From Aquincola tertiaricarbonis (GTDB taxonomy: Bacteria > Pseudomonadota > Gammaproteobacteria > Burkholderiales > Burkholderiaceae_C): 64,000 bases of DNA. Of this stretch, positions 1 to 8,983 are shown one piece after another. The translations under genes and the position numbers were made by a program. Under the pieces are notes generated by a model that did no database searches, was not told the origin of the DNA, and saw only the letters and a list, made by a program, of their open reading frames with translations. Location: NCBI RefSeq assembly GCF_023573145.1, contig NZ_CP097635.1, forward strand, positions 372,001 through 436,000. Direction: 5' to 3'. Numbering within the stretch: position 1 is the first letter of the stretch; every line of letters begins with the position of its first letter.

Positions 1-297
1 CGAGCCCTTGGGGTTGGCCGATTCTTCGATGGAGCCGATGGTGAGCTTCAGCGGGCCGACGGCCTTGCCGAACTTTTCCCAGGTGCCGCGGATGGCGTCG
101 GTGGTGGCGTAGGTGCCGTCCAGCGGGCCGCCGACCCAGTTCAGCTGGGCCTGGTCGGCGTAGGCGCGCATCACGATCTGGGTGTCGCCCGAAGCGATGG
201 CCTGGAAGTGCGTGCGGGCGTCGTCGGAAGGGGCGGCGAAGGCGCTGCCAGCGGCAAGCGTCAGGGCGGTGGCGGCAAAGGCGAATGTCTTGAACAT
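1..297 (-). CDS. NTF2-like (SnoaL/DUF4440-type) secreted protein, C-terminus outside window
   Basis: The first 99 codons of a leftward gene that runs off the left edge. It starts MFKTFAFAATALTLAAGSAFA, a clear Sec signal peptide with an AFA cleavage site. The mature part (APSDDARTHFQAIASGDTQ, then a region with WVGGPLDG) resembles the small NTF2/SnoaL-fold proteins that bind or modify small hydrophobic ligands. The ligand cannot be told from sequence. A GGAG-like site lies just upstream of the ATG at 297. The gene is divergent from the secreted protein at 479 and shares its promoter region. The family call rests on overall pattern only and is moderate. Confidence 0.6.
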   Translation of the reverse strand, partial: MFKTFAFAATALTLAAGSAFAAPSDDARTHFQAIASGDTQIVMRAYADQAQLNWVGGPLDGTYATTDAIRGTWEKFGKAVGPLKLTIGSIEESANPKGS

Positions 298-478
298 GGA
301 GGGCTCCGTTGAAGGCTTGATGTGAAGTGAGGGGTGGTCGGTGGTGGATGAAGGGTCCATGAGGTCCCGACACAAGGGCAGACGGCGCCGGCAGGCGGTC
401 TATTCCGGTCCACGCAAAAACTTTTTCTGTCACGCCATCGGCAGTTGACCCGCCCGACACGCTCCACCAATTGCTCCG

Positions 479-928
479 ATGAAGCGAACCCTGACCTTCC
501 TGCTGCTGGCCAGCTTGTTCACCGCCGCGACCGGTGCGCTGGCGCAAGGCATCACCGACCCCATTGGCGACCTACTGCCCACGTACATCGGTCCGCAGAA
601 CGGCGACGTGGATGTGGCGAGCGCGTTCGCCGGCTACGACCCGGCCAGCGACACCTTCAGCTTCTCGGGCACCTTTGCCGACGCCCTCGGCACCACGGCG
701 GGCGCCTTCTACTTGCGGGGCCTGGACCGCGGTGTCGGCACCGAAGGTTTCGTGAGCGGCAGCCCATCGGGCGGCCAGCGCATGAAGTTCGACGCCGCCG
801 TGTTCCTGCGGCCCGACGGCATGGCTCGCGTGATCACCTTCGTGGGGTCGGTGGGCACGGGCGTCGAACTGGGGGCTGGTACCGGCACTATCGCCGGCGG
901 CTGCGCGCCTCAGGGCGCCAGCCGCTGA
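479..928 (+). CDS. secreted protein of unknown function, 149 aa
   Basis: Not recognised. It begins MKRTLTFLLLASLFTAATGALAQ, a typical signal peptide ending in ALA-Q, so the product should be periplasmic or secreted. The rest is Gly/Asp/Ser-rich without cysteines until one Cys near the end, and looks like a short beta-rich domain (DVDVASAFAGYDPASDTFSF). Its last 19 bases overlap the end of the convergent MBL-hydrolase gene. The C-terminus may therefore not be ancestral. No neighbour suggests a function. Confidence 0.65.
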   Translation: MKRTLTFLLLASLFTAATGALAQGITDPIGDLLPTYIGPQNGDVDVASAFAGYDPASDTFSFSGTFADALGTTAGAFYLRGLDRGVGTEGFVSGSPSGGQRMKFDAAVFLRPDGMARVITFVGSVGTGVELGAGTGTIAGGCAPQGASR

Positions 929-1881
929 CCGTCTTGCGCAAACACCACCCCGCCGGCGTAGTGCGCGGCAATCGACGCCTTGACGGCATCACGCTGCGCG
1001 TCGAGCGCAGGTGACAGGTGGCTCAGCAGCAGCTGGCCGGCGCGCACCGCATCGGCCACTTCGCCGATGGCCTTGGGTGGCGTGTGCAAGGTGTACAGCA
1101 CGTCGGGCGAGCCGGGTGGGTCGAGCACCACGCTGTTGAAGACCAGCAGGCTGGTGCCTTGGGCGATTCGCCGCAGACCCGCCAGCCCGCTGGCGTCGAT
1201 GTCGCCGCTGAAGGTGATGCTCTTGCCGGCGTGGTCGATGCGGTAGACCACTGCCGGTGCGTCGCGGTGGTGGCCGGCCACGGCGCTGATGCGCAGGCCG
1301 CCCTCATCGAACACCGTGTGCACTTCGGGCAGGGCTGACGCCGTGGCGGGTGCGTCGATGTCGTTCACTTGAAAGCGCAGCGGCGCCGAGAAGTCCTTCA
1401 GGTAGCCGAAGGCGCCCTGCTTGCCGAACAAGAGGTCGATGAAGCGGCTGGTGGCCGGGAAGTCGGCATCGTCGGCATCGAGCGCACGCCGCCCTGCCGG
1501 CCCGAAGATCTTGAAATCGACCGGCCCGCGGTTGGACACCGCACGGGCCTTGAAGAGGCCTGGCAGTCCACCGGCATGGTCCACATGAAGGTGCGTCAGC
1601 AGCACGATGTCGGCCCGACCCAGCGCCAGCTTGGCTTCACCCAGGCGCACGAAAGATCCCGGGCCGGCGTCGACGAAGACACGCGCCACGCCATCCACCA
1701 ACACGGCATAGGCCGAACCCGCACGGCCGGTGGCACCCGGGCCGCCCGAGCCCAGCACCACCAGTTCCAGCGCCGGCGGGGCGGCCGTCTGGGCCTGGGC
1801 GGCGAATGCGGCGGGCAGCGTGCAAAAGGCCAGACAGATCGAAGCCAGTTGGCGCCGGCCAGGGTTGGCAAGAGTTTTCAT
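910..1881 (-). CDS. MBL-fold metallo-hydrolase, exported
   Basis: A 323-aa metallo-beta-lactamase-fold hydrolase with a signal peptide (residues 1 to about 31, ending AQAQ). The metal-binding motif HLHVDH is at residues 97-102. A second His-containing segment (AVAGHHRDAPAVVY) and an Asp in the FSGDID segment complete a two-metal site. The layout resembles arylsulfatase/RNase Z-like members, but the substrate is unknown. I chose the ATG at 1881 because AAAGGAT lies at RBS distance and the signal peptide starts there; the frame stays open upstream without looking coding. The gene is convergent with the 479-928 gene and overlaps it by 19 bases. Confidence 0.85.
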   Translation of the reverse strand: MKTLANPGRRQLASICLAFCTLPAAFAAQAQTAAPPALELVVLGSGGPGATGRAGSAYAVLVDGVARVFVDAGPGSFVRLGEAKLALGRADIVLLTHLHVDHAGGLPGLFKARAVSNRGPVDFKIFGPAGRRALDADDADFPATSRFIDLLFGKQGAFGYLKDFSAPLRFQVNDIDAPATASALPEVHTVFDEGGLRISAVAGHHRDAPAVVYRIDHAGKSITFSGDIDASGLAGLRRIAQGTSLLVFNSVVLDPPGSPDVLYTLHTPPKAIGEVADAVRAGQLLLSHLSPALDAQRDAVKASIAAHYAGGVVFAQDGQRLAP

Positions 1882-1981
1882 TCGATCCTTTGTGCGGGCG
1901 GGAGGACAACAGGGCGAACCGGAAGCGGCAAGCCCCCGGCTCGGTCGTGCGGTGCGCCGGTTCTCTGACAGTTCCCGGTTT

Positions 1982-3025
1982 TCAGTACGCCGCCACCGCC
2001 TGCGCAGCGGCCACCGTGGCGACGATTCGCTGCCCGGCACGCTCGACCTTGGAGATGCTCAGGTCCTCGTTCAGCACGTAGGCCGTCTTGCCGTCGCGCG
2101 TGAACACGATGGCCTGGCGCGGCTGCTTGAAGCCGGCGATGGTGGCGACCACCTTCAACGTGGCCACGTCGATCACCGACACCGTGTTGTCGGCCAAGTT
2201 GCCCGAGTAGACGAAGCGGCCGTCGGGCGTGAGCGCGGCGCCGTAGGGGTCGCGGCCCACCGGCACGGTGCCGGTGACGCGGCGCGCGGCGATGTCCACC
2301 ACCGCGATGTCGTTGCTGCCGCTGTTGGCCGCAAACAGGGTCTTGCCGTCGGCGGTGACGGAGATGGCGCGGATCTTGTTGAAGCCGGTGATCTCGCCCT
2401 CGATCTTGTCGGTCTGCGTGTCGACGATGGTCACCTTGTCGCCCAGGAAGTTGGTGACGTAGAGCTTCGCGCCGTCCGGGCTCAGGCGCACGCCCTGGCG
2501 CGGCTGCGCAAAGCCGGTGATCACCGCCTTGGCCTGCCCGCTGGCGGTGTCCAGTCGCGTCACGGTGCTGCTGGCCTGGTTGTTGACGTACAGCGCGCTG
2601 CCGTCCTTGCTGAGCGCGGTGCCGAAGGCGCCGGGGCCGGCCGCCAGCGTCGACGCGGTGGCCAGCGGCTTGAGCGTGGTGGTGTCCAGGCGCGTCACCG
2701 TGCCCAGGCTGCTGTCGGAGACATAGAAGCTCTTGCCGTCGGGCGCGAACACGATGTTGCGCGGCGTGACGTAGCCGCGCAGCACACCGCGCACGGCACC
2801 GGTGGCCAGGTCGTAGACGATGACGTCCGGGCGCTCGCTGTAAGACACCACGGCGGTGGCCTCGTCGGGGCTCAGCGCCAGCGAGTTGTTGCGGATCTGG
2901 CCGTCGAAGGTGACGCGGGCCGGGGTGGCTTCGGCGGCGTTGGCGGCGTTGGCGGGCACGCTGGCGGCGACGAGGACGAAGGTGCTGCACAAGGCCAGCG
3001 CGGTGGTGCGGAAGAAGGTATTCAT
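1982..3025 (-). CDS. YVTN-family beta-propeller repeat protein, exported
   Basis: A 347-aa protein with a signal peptide (ATTALALCSTFVLVAASVPANA) followed by seven-bladed propeller repeats of the YncE/YVTN type. Repeated segments such as ISVTADGKTLFAANSGSNDI and AALTPDGRFVYSGNLADNTV recur roughly every 42 residues. Such propellers usually bind partners or DNA in the periplasm, or accompany quinoprotein systems. No cofactor gene is nearby, so its job is open. It lies about 100 bases upstream of the MBL hydrolase on the same strand, and both are exported, so co-transcription is possible. Confidence 0.85.
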   Translation of the reverse strand: MNTFFRTTALALCSTFVLVAASVPANAANAAEATPARVTFDGQIRNNSLALSPDEATAVVSYSERPDVIVYDLATGAVRGVLRGYVTPRNIVFAPDGKSFYVSDSSLGTVTRLDTTTLKPLATASTLAAGPGAFGTALSKDGSALYVNNQASSTVTRLDTASGQAKAVITGFAQPRQGVRLSPDGAKLYVTNFLGDKVTIVDTQTDKIEGEITGFNKIRAISVTADGKTLFAANSGSNDIAVVDIAARRVTGTVPVGRDPYGAALTPDGRFVYSGNLADNTVSVIDVATLKVVATIAGFKQPRQAIVFTRDGKTAYVLNEDLSISKVERAGQRIVATVAAAQAVAAY

Positions 3026-3124
3026 GGGATGTCTTTCGGAGAGTGTTGAGAAAAGAGGGAAAGGCTTGCTGTGGTGGACGAGGAGAGCCCGTGGTTTATT
3101 CCGTCGGGCCGTGAATTCGAGGCT

Positions 3125-4255
3125 TCAGCCGAGCAGGGCCGGTACCCAGCGGTTGATCAAGGCACCGCCGACGATGAGCCAGCCGAACAGGATCAGCGCC
3201 AGCAACAGCGGCTTGGCACCGGCCTTGCGGATGGCGCCGATGTGCGTGGACAGGCCGAGTGCGGCCATGGCCATGGCCAGCAGCGCGGTGTCGATCTCGG
3301 TGGTCACCGCCACCACCGAGGCCGGCAGCCACTGCAGCGAGTTGAACAACACCACCGCGACGAAGCCGAAGGCGAACCAGGGCACGGCGAGCTTGCCTGG
3401 GGCCTGGCCCGTGGCGGCGGAAGTGTGGGCGTGGCGTTTGTCGTCACGTGCCAGCCAGGCCGACAACATCACCAGGAACGGCGCCAGCATCATCACCCGC
3501 ACCATCTTCGCGATGACGGCCGAGTTGGCCGCGTCCGGGCCCACCGAACGCGCCGCGGCCACCACCTGGGCCACCTCGTGGATGGTCGAGCCGGCATAGA
3601 TGCCGAAGCCGTTGGCGCCACCCGGAATCAGCGCCCAGTGCTGGTTCAGCTCGAACAGCGCCGGGTACAGAAAGATCGCCAGCGTGCCGAACACCACCAC
3701 CGTGGCCACCGCCACCGTTACCTGCTCGGCGCGCGCCTTGACCACCGGTTCGGCAGCCATCACCGCGGCGGCGCCGCAGATGGAGCTGCCGGCGCCGATC
3801 AGCATCGCCGTCTTGCGGTCCAGGCCCAACCAGCGCGTGCCGATGAAGCAGGCCAGCGCGAAGGTCGAGCCCAGCACCAGCGCGTCGATGGCGACGCCGG
3901 CGATGCCGACGTGGCCGATGTCCTGCACCGTCAGCCGCAGGCCGTACAGCACGACCCCCAGGCGCAGCAGGTTCTGCTTGGACACGTTGACGCCGGCACC
4001 GCTGGCCGCGGCCAAGCGCGGCACCAGCGGATAGACCGTGTTGCCCACCAGCATGCCCAACACGATGGCCAGCGTCAGCGCACTGAAGCCGTGGTCCTGC
4101 AGCCAGCCGATGTGGCCCAGCGCGATGCCGGTCGCGGCCAGGGCGCCGCTCAAGGCCAGGCCGGGCAGCAGGGCTGCCAACTGCAAGCGCAACCGCGCTG
4201 CCCGGTGGCCGGCTGACGGGCCAGGGCTGGCTTGTGAGGTCGACAGCGCGTGCAT
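3125..4255 (-). CDS. YeiH/PSE family putative sulfate/sulfonate exporter
   Basis: A 376-aa polytopic inner-membrane protein of the YeiH (UPF0324, Cons_hypoth698) family, with about ten hydrophobic segments. Family hallmarks visible are GLRLTVQDIGHVGIAGVAID, the GAGSSICGAAAVMA loop and SVTIHEVAQVV-like ASTIHEVAQ. Family members sit beside LysR regulators of the CysB/YeiE type and have been linked to sulfate or sulfite export; the substrate here is inferred. The ATG at 4255 overlaps the stop codon of the small gene upstream (TGATG), which indicates translational coupling. Confidence 0.85.
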   Translation of the reverse strand: MHALSTSQASPGPSAGHRAARLRLQLAALLPGLALSGALAATGIALGHIGWLQDHGFSALTLAIVLGMLVGNTVYPLVPRLAAASGAGVNVSKQNLLRLGVVLYGLRLTVQDIGHVGIAGVAIDALVLGSTFALACFIGTRWLGLDRKTAMLIGAGSSICGAAAVMAAEPVVKARAEQVTVAVATVVVFGTLAIFLYPALFELNQHWALIPGGANGFGIYAGSTIHEVAQVVAAARSVGPDAANSAVIAKMVRVMMLAPFLVMLSAWLARDDKRHAHTSAATGQAPGKLAVPWFAFGFVAVVLFNSLQWLPASVVAVTTEIDTALLAMAMAALGLSTHIGAIRKAGAKPLLLALILFGWLIVGGALINRWVPALLG

Positions 4256-4521
4256 CACGCCAGCACCCAGATCAAGGCGATGCCGGCGCACAGCAGCACG
4301 GCCGCCAGCGGCACTGCGACCGGCATCCAGCGCAGCACCTGCGGGTCGATGCTGCTGTCGGCGGCCAAGGTGGTCGAGACGGCATGGGCCACGTCGCGGG
4401 TCGGCCCCATGAAGCCCGCCACTGGCCGCCGGGCAGCAACCCATTGAAGGGCATGCAGCGCCTGTGGGGCCAGCGGGCCGGGTGCTGCGGGGCGTGGGGT
4501 TGTTCGTTCAAGGGTCAGCAT
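4255..4521 (-). CDS. small membrane-anchored protein preceding yeiH-like gene, 88 aa
   Basis: An 88-aa protein, not recognised. The N-terminal 60 residues are soluble and Ala/Pro-rich; the last about 22 (VAVPLAAVLLCAGIALIWVL) form one transmembrane helix, so it is a C-tail-anchored membrane protein. GGAG lies a suitable distance from the ATG at 4521. Its TGA overlaps the ATG of the YeiH-type transporter gene, so the two are probably made in step and the protein may be a transporter subunit. This is inferred from position only. Confidence 0.6.
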   Translation of the reverse strand: MLTLERTTPRPAAPGPLAPQALHALQWVAARRPVAGFMGPTRDVAHAVSTTLAADSSIDPQVLRWMPVAVPLAAVLLCAGIALIWVLA

Positions 4522-4602
4522 GTCGGGCTCCAGATGCCGGTGGTGGCGCGGCAGGCCGCCGCCCCGTGATCGAGCGGCCAGGCAAATTTAGAGCTTGGCA
4601 AT

Positions 4603-4621
4603 CAACCCGTCCAACGGGTTG
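4603..4621. promoter_or_regulatory. 19-bp palindrome, probable LysR operator
   Basis: Perfect inverted repeat CAACCCGTCCAACGGGTTG (8-bp arms, 3-bp centre) in the divergent gap between the small membrane gene/yeiH-like pair and the LysR gene. It lies 46 bases before the LysR start codon. Such a site is expected for a LysR regulator that controls its own gene and the divergent transporter genes. Confidence 0.6.
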
Positions 4622-4666
4622 TATGACTAAGATGTACCTGCGAAATCGATAACAAAGGCAATCACC

Positions 4667-5599
4667 GTGGACGTGCTTCGACTCACCCTGCGTCAGCTGC
4701 AGATTTTTGTCGCCGTGGCGCGCAGCGGCAGCACCACGGCGGCCAGCGCTGAGATAGCGCTGTCGCAATCGGCCACCAGTTCGGCCGTCAACGAGCTGGA
4801 ACGCCTGCTGTCGCTGCGCCTGTTCGACCGCGCCGGCAAACGCCTGCTGTTGAACGACAACGGCCGCGCGCTGTTGCCGCGGGCTTTGGCTTTGCTCGAC
4901 GGCGCCGCAGGCATCGAGCAGATGTCGCGCGACGGCAGCGCGCAGGCGCAGTCGCTGCGCATCGGCGCCAGCACGACGATTGGCAACTACGTGTTGCCCA
5001 AGCTGCTCGCTGGCTTCATGGGGGCACAGCAGCCCGGCAGCGCCGCCGCCTGGCGGTCGAAGGTCGTTATCGGGAACACCGCCGCCATCTGCGATGCCGT
5101 GACCGCTTTCGAACTCGACGTGGGGCTGATCGAGGGGCCCAGCCACCAGCCGGAGCTGGTGGTCACCCCCTGGCTGCAAGACGAGATGGTGGTCGTGGCT
5201 GCGCCCGACAGTGCGCTGGCCCAGTCAAGCCGGGCGGGCGATCGCATTCCCCTGCGCACGCTGCGTGAGGCGGTCTGGCTGGTTCGCGAAACGGGCTCTG
5301 GCACGCGCGAGGCCACCGACCAGAGCTTGCTGCCCCACCTGCGTTCTTACCGGCGCAGCATCGAGCTAGGCAGTTCGGAGGCCATCCAGCGTGCCGCTCA
5401 GGAAGGGTTGGGGGTGGCTTGCCTGTCCGCCTGGGTAGTGAACGATGCGCTGGAAGCTGGACGTCTGTGCCGCGTCTCCACGACATTGCCGCGGCAGCTT
5501 CGGCAATGTCATCTGGTTGTGCATCGTGAGAAGCAGTCGACGCCCGCGTTGCTGGCGTTCATCGCCCAGGCAGATGCGACCACTGGGGCTGCCCGCTAA
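4667..5599 (+). CDS. LysR-family transcriptional regulator
   Basis: A 310-aa LysR-type regulator. The N-terminal winged HTH is at residues about 5-65 (LRQLQIFVAVARSGSTTAAS, LSQSATSSAVNELE), followed by the periplasmic-binding-like effector domain (LRIGASTTIGNYVLP, WLVRETGSGTREATDQ). The GTG at 4667 is preceded by AAAGG. The GSGTRE segment is shared with regulators sensing small anions or sulfur compounds (CysB/YeiE/CbbR-like). It is divergent from the YeiH-type transporter gene with a palindrome between them, so it very likely controls that transporter. Confidence 0.9.
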   Translation: MDVLRLTLRQLQIFVAVARSGSTTAASAEIALSQSATSSAVNELERLLSLRLFDRAGKRLLLNDNGRALLPRALALLDGAAGIEQMSRDGSAQAQSLRIGASTTIGNYVLPKLLAGFMGAQQPGSAAAWRSKVVIGNTAAICDAVTAFELDVGLIEGPSHQPELVVTPWLQDEMVVVAAPDSALAQSSRAGDRIPLRTLREAVWLVRETGSGTREATDQSLLPHLRSYRRSIELGSSEAIQRAAQEGLGVACLSAWVVNDALEAGRLCRVSTTLPRQLRQCHLVVHREKQSTPALLAFIAQADATTGAAR

Positions 5600-5957
5600 C
5601 GTCCCGGCCCCGCTTCGCATGTCGAAGGTTCAGCCCTCGGCGACACGCGATTACCCTTCAGCTAGGCGCCGACGCCCGCTCCGCCCACCTGCCCATTGAT
5701 CGGAGCTTTGATGCAATGAGCTGGTCTGGGTAATCGACGTCCGCTTCCGGACGCACCACCCAACGGCTGCTGGCCGTCCACAGACGCACAGCCCTCGCGG
5801 TTGAACGGCACCTGTGCGCACATCGCGCACGTTCGCCTCGTAGAGTCGATATCGCGCCCAATGCGGTACGCGGTACGTGCCGACGTTTGCGGTGTGTCGA
5901 CCGAACGACCCTTCCATTCGATCAGGAACCCCGCGCCGCGATCGTGATCCGCTCGCT
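5600..5957. other. no confident gene; junction of chromosome and mobile region
   Basis: This 358-base stretch lies between the LysR gene and the damaged ATPase gene. Open frames exist on the minus strand but none has a start with an RBS or a recognisable domain, and the reading frame that looks most protein-like changes part way, as in decayed coding DNA. The left limit of the mobile region probably falls here. I found no copy of the tRNA-His 3' end. Confidence 0.4.
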
Positions 5958-8501
5958 CTACATCCTGGCTTCTTCAGCGACGAGTGCAACGTCCCGAAGC
6001 GCATCGACCTGCATGGCGTCGAGGTCGATGATTGCATCGGCCATCGTTGCGAGGTGCGGGGTCTGGGTGATGAAGAACTCCTGCCGGTAGCCGCCGAGCT
6101 GAAGGACTTCGCGCTTCATGGCCATGAACATGCGCTTGTGTTCTGGGTCCAACGGCCCATCGGCCTCGTCGGAGAACAGCGTGTCGAATCGCCGTCCGGT
6201 GTTCTGGGCCAAGTACAGGGCGACCGCGCGCGTCAGGCAGGCGTCGATGAAAGTTCGCTCACCGCCGCTCATCAGGCTGAGGCTCTTGCCGCCGCGCGCG
6301 TCTGGGCTCATCGTCCCGAATCCCGACGTGTTATGCCGCATCGCTTCGCAGGCACCTGCGGCGCAGTTGCAGGGGCGGGGACGCCGGCCGGATCGCGGAC
6401 TCGGCATGTCCGGGTTCTCGGCATAGTGGATCTCATGCCGTGATCGGCATGAGATCCAGACCCTCTCGCCGCCGCTCATCGCCGTGACGCTCTTGGCCTC
6501 GCCCGACTCCGCGTCGTAGACGCGGATGTCGAAGCCCTCGCGCTGCTCGCCCTTGGCCGTCTCCTGCAGGGTCTCGATGGCCACCGTGAAGCGCGGGCCA
6601 TAGCAGGCCAGCAGCAGATCGTTCACCAGGCCTGACAACGTCGGGCCCGCATCGTCAATGGCCAGCGCGATCAGGCCATCGTTGCCCATGCAGCGGGTGA
6701 ACAGCAGCCAGTTGGCGAGTTCCTGCTCCACCCGTGCCGTGCGGGCTGCGGCTGCGTCGCGCCTCCGGCCATGCTCCTCCATCTGGGTCGACAGGGCGGC
6801 AAGCGCCTGCGCGTCGCGGACAGCGGCCAGATGCGCGCGCTCCGCCTCTTCGAGAACACCCTGCCAGCGCTCCACCTGGGCCCGGGCCTGTACGAGCCGC
6901 GCAGCATCCGGCGGTGACGGCAGTGCATCGATCGCGGTCTGGAGTCGCTGGATGGCCGCCTGGGTCTGAGCTTCCAGCAGCGAGACTCGCTCGGCAACGC
7001 GCATGCGGCTGGCGATGATCTGCTGGCGCTCAGCAGCCTCGGAGTCGGTGTCGATCGCGATGTCCGCCCCGGCCGACGGGTCTTGAGTTCGAGGAAGAGC
7101 GGCGAGTTCGACCTCCGCTTCGACAAGACCCGCGCGCGCCTGGCCTATCTCCGCCCCGCGCGCAGCCAAGGCGGCATAGGCCGTCTGACGGGCCAGGGCT
7201 CGCCTCGACTGGCACTCGGCTCGGCTCAGGCTCTGCGGTGCGCCAACGTTGAGGCTCACCGCCTCTTGCTGGGCCTGCAGTTCAAGCCGAAGACTGTCCC
7301 GCTCCGCAGCGAGTTGACGAATCCGCTGCAGGGCGCTCGGCGCCAGCGCGGTCGCTTCGCGTGCGTCCGACAAAAGGGTGCATTGACCCTGCATGGGCAT
7401 GCCGCTGCAGGGCACGCGGTTGCTCAGGGCCAGGCGGCGGCTCAGGTCTTCCGCCTGGAGCGCGGCCTGGCCCGCCTCGCGCTCGAGCGATGCCAGCCGC
7501 TGCCCGATCCCTGCGACAGCATCGCGACGACGCGCAAGGTCCTGGACGGCATCGCGAAGCGCCAGCACGCGGTCCTCGCGGCGACGCACCACCTCTGTCG
7601 CCAGCGGCAGACGGCGGCCGGCTCGAGCGACCGCGCCCTGGTCCGCCAGCGCCCGCTGCAGGGACCGGATGCGGGCCTCCAGTCGTTCGCGCTGCGCCCT
7701 GGCCTGCGCGACACGCTGCGCCACACGACCGTCGAGCCGTGCGAGTTGCTCCGTTGCCTCCCGGTCCTGCGTGCGCAGGTCCTGCAGGGTGCGATCACCC
7801 TGGGCACGGGCGCCCGCCAGTTCCTCCACCAACTGCGCTCGCCGGCTCTCGGCAGCCTTGGCCTGCTCCTGCAGGGCCATCAACGACGCCTCGTGCGTTC
7901 GCGCAGCCTCCCGTTGTTCATGGGCCGCCTGCCGGCTGGCTTGCGCCGCCTTGACCCTCTCATCCGCGCCCTGCCATCGACGGGCGTCATCCTCCAACCG
8001 CTGGCGCTCGGCATCGAACGCGGTCGCTTCAGCGCGCAACGCCGCCAGCGCCGCCTTCAGCTGCCGCGCCGTCTCGCCCGCCTTCTGACCGAGCGCGCGG
8101 ATGTCCTCCTGCCCCAGCAGATCGGCCAGCAGGGCCTTGATCTCGCCGTTGCGGTAGGTGCTGAGCTGCCGCTTGCCCTGGGCCGAGAAGACCGACGTGA
8201 AGAAGGTCTCCGCTGGCCCGCAGATGGCCTCGACGCATCGCGCATAGGTCTCGACCTTGCCATCGGAGACGGTGCCATCGGGCAGCGCGGCGGGAGACCA
8301 CGTTCCGGCGTCATCCAGCGTCAGCAGGTAGGCCTCGGTCCTGCGGCGGCTCGCGGTTCGACCGTTCATTCGGATGACCACCTGCGAGCGGTAGCAGCGC
8401 CCGGCGTGCGCCCAGTGCAGATCCTTCTCGTTCTCGGGCAGACAGACCTGGTCGTAGTACGAGAATCCGCCCGGCCCGGCCTGCGCCGCCCGCGACGGCA
8501 T
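5958..8501 (-). pseudogene. SbcC/Rad50-like coiled-coil ATPase, 5'-truncated and with an internal insertion
   Basis: An open frame of 847 codons. The middle is a long coiled coil around a zinc-hook-like motif (PCSGMPMQGQC, residues about 370), followed by the C-terminal ATPase half with ABC signature MSGGER and DEADGPLDP (Walker B/D-loop). The Walker A region is missing: the frame opens with HPYLTMPSRAA just after a TAA at about 8519, where relatives have about 50 more residues with the P-loop. The signature motif occurs twice, at about 6470 and about 6270. The roughly 150 foreign bases between them (6310-6457) read through in frame and contain a hairpin. The encoded product cannot be a working ATPase. 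Family role: DNA end processing or plasmid/ICE maintenance. Confidence 0.75.
6428..6457. repeat. 12-bp inverted repeat inside the inserted segment
   Basis: GGATCTCATGCC at 6428-6439 and GGCATGAGATCC at 6446-6457 are perfect inverted copies with a 6-base loop. The pair stands at one edge of the roughly 150-base stretch (6310-6457) that interrupts the ATPase gene between its two MSGGER motifs. It may be the end of a small non-autonomous insertion. Confidence 0.6.
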
Positions 8502-8725
8502 GGTCAGGTAGGGATGTTAGGTTGCATTCGCGCGTGTCAACGCGATTGCCTCCTGAGCCATCACTGCCTAAAGTGACCACAGCCCGAGCAGCCCCAGCCT
8601 CTTTCAGAGGCGAGTAGCCCGGCGCGTCCCGCGTTTTCAGCAACTCCCATGAAGGGGTTCGCGGCATGGTTGCGCGCCGATCACGCAGATCGTTCAGTGC
8701 CTCGACGTTGACACGGCTTCGCCAG

Positions 8726-8977
8726 ATGCCGGCCAGCGACGCGCTCGCGCTGCTGGCCGATCACGTCAAGCCCGACCCCACGTACCAGCCGCTCAAGGCC
8801 GAGCACAGCCTGCGCTGGCATGCCAGTACCGCGCGCGGTGAGTTCGAGATCCTGACCACCGGCGTCAAGTGGTACGACACGCGCGCTCGCGCCGGCGGTG
8901 GCGGCGCCATCGACTTGGCGATGCACCTGCTCGACATGTCGTTCGTCGAGGCTGTCAAGCATCTGACCGCGAGGTAG
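8726..8977 (+). CDS. short DUF3991/primase-N-terminal-like protein, probably a fragment
   Basis: Reading from the Met at 8726 gives 83 residues (the frame is open from 8666). The segment EFEILTTGVKWYDTRARAGG followed by GGAIDLAMHL and a C-terminal FVEAVKHL resembles the N-terminal CHC2-like module of plasmid/ICE proteins that continue with a TOPRIM (primase-like) domain. Here the protein stops at 8977, only 6 bases before the first recombinase gene. Either it is a stand-alone module that travels with the recombinases, or a larger gene was cut when they inserted. Confidence 0.5.
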   Translation: MPASDALALLADHVKPDPTYQPLKAEHSLRWHASTARGEFEILTTGVKWYDTRARAGGGGAIDLAMHLLDMSFVEAVKHLTAR

Positions 8978-8983
8978 ATCGCG

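Noticed and set aside
5651..6037. A 128-codon minus-strand frame left of the ATPase
   Set aside because: No start with RBS, no domain, and coding character shifts between frames; probably decayed DNA.
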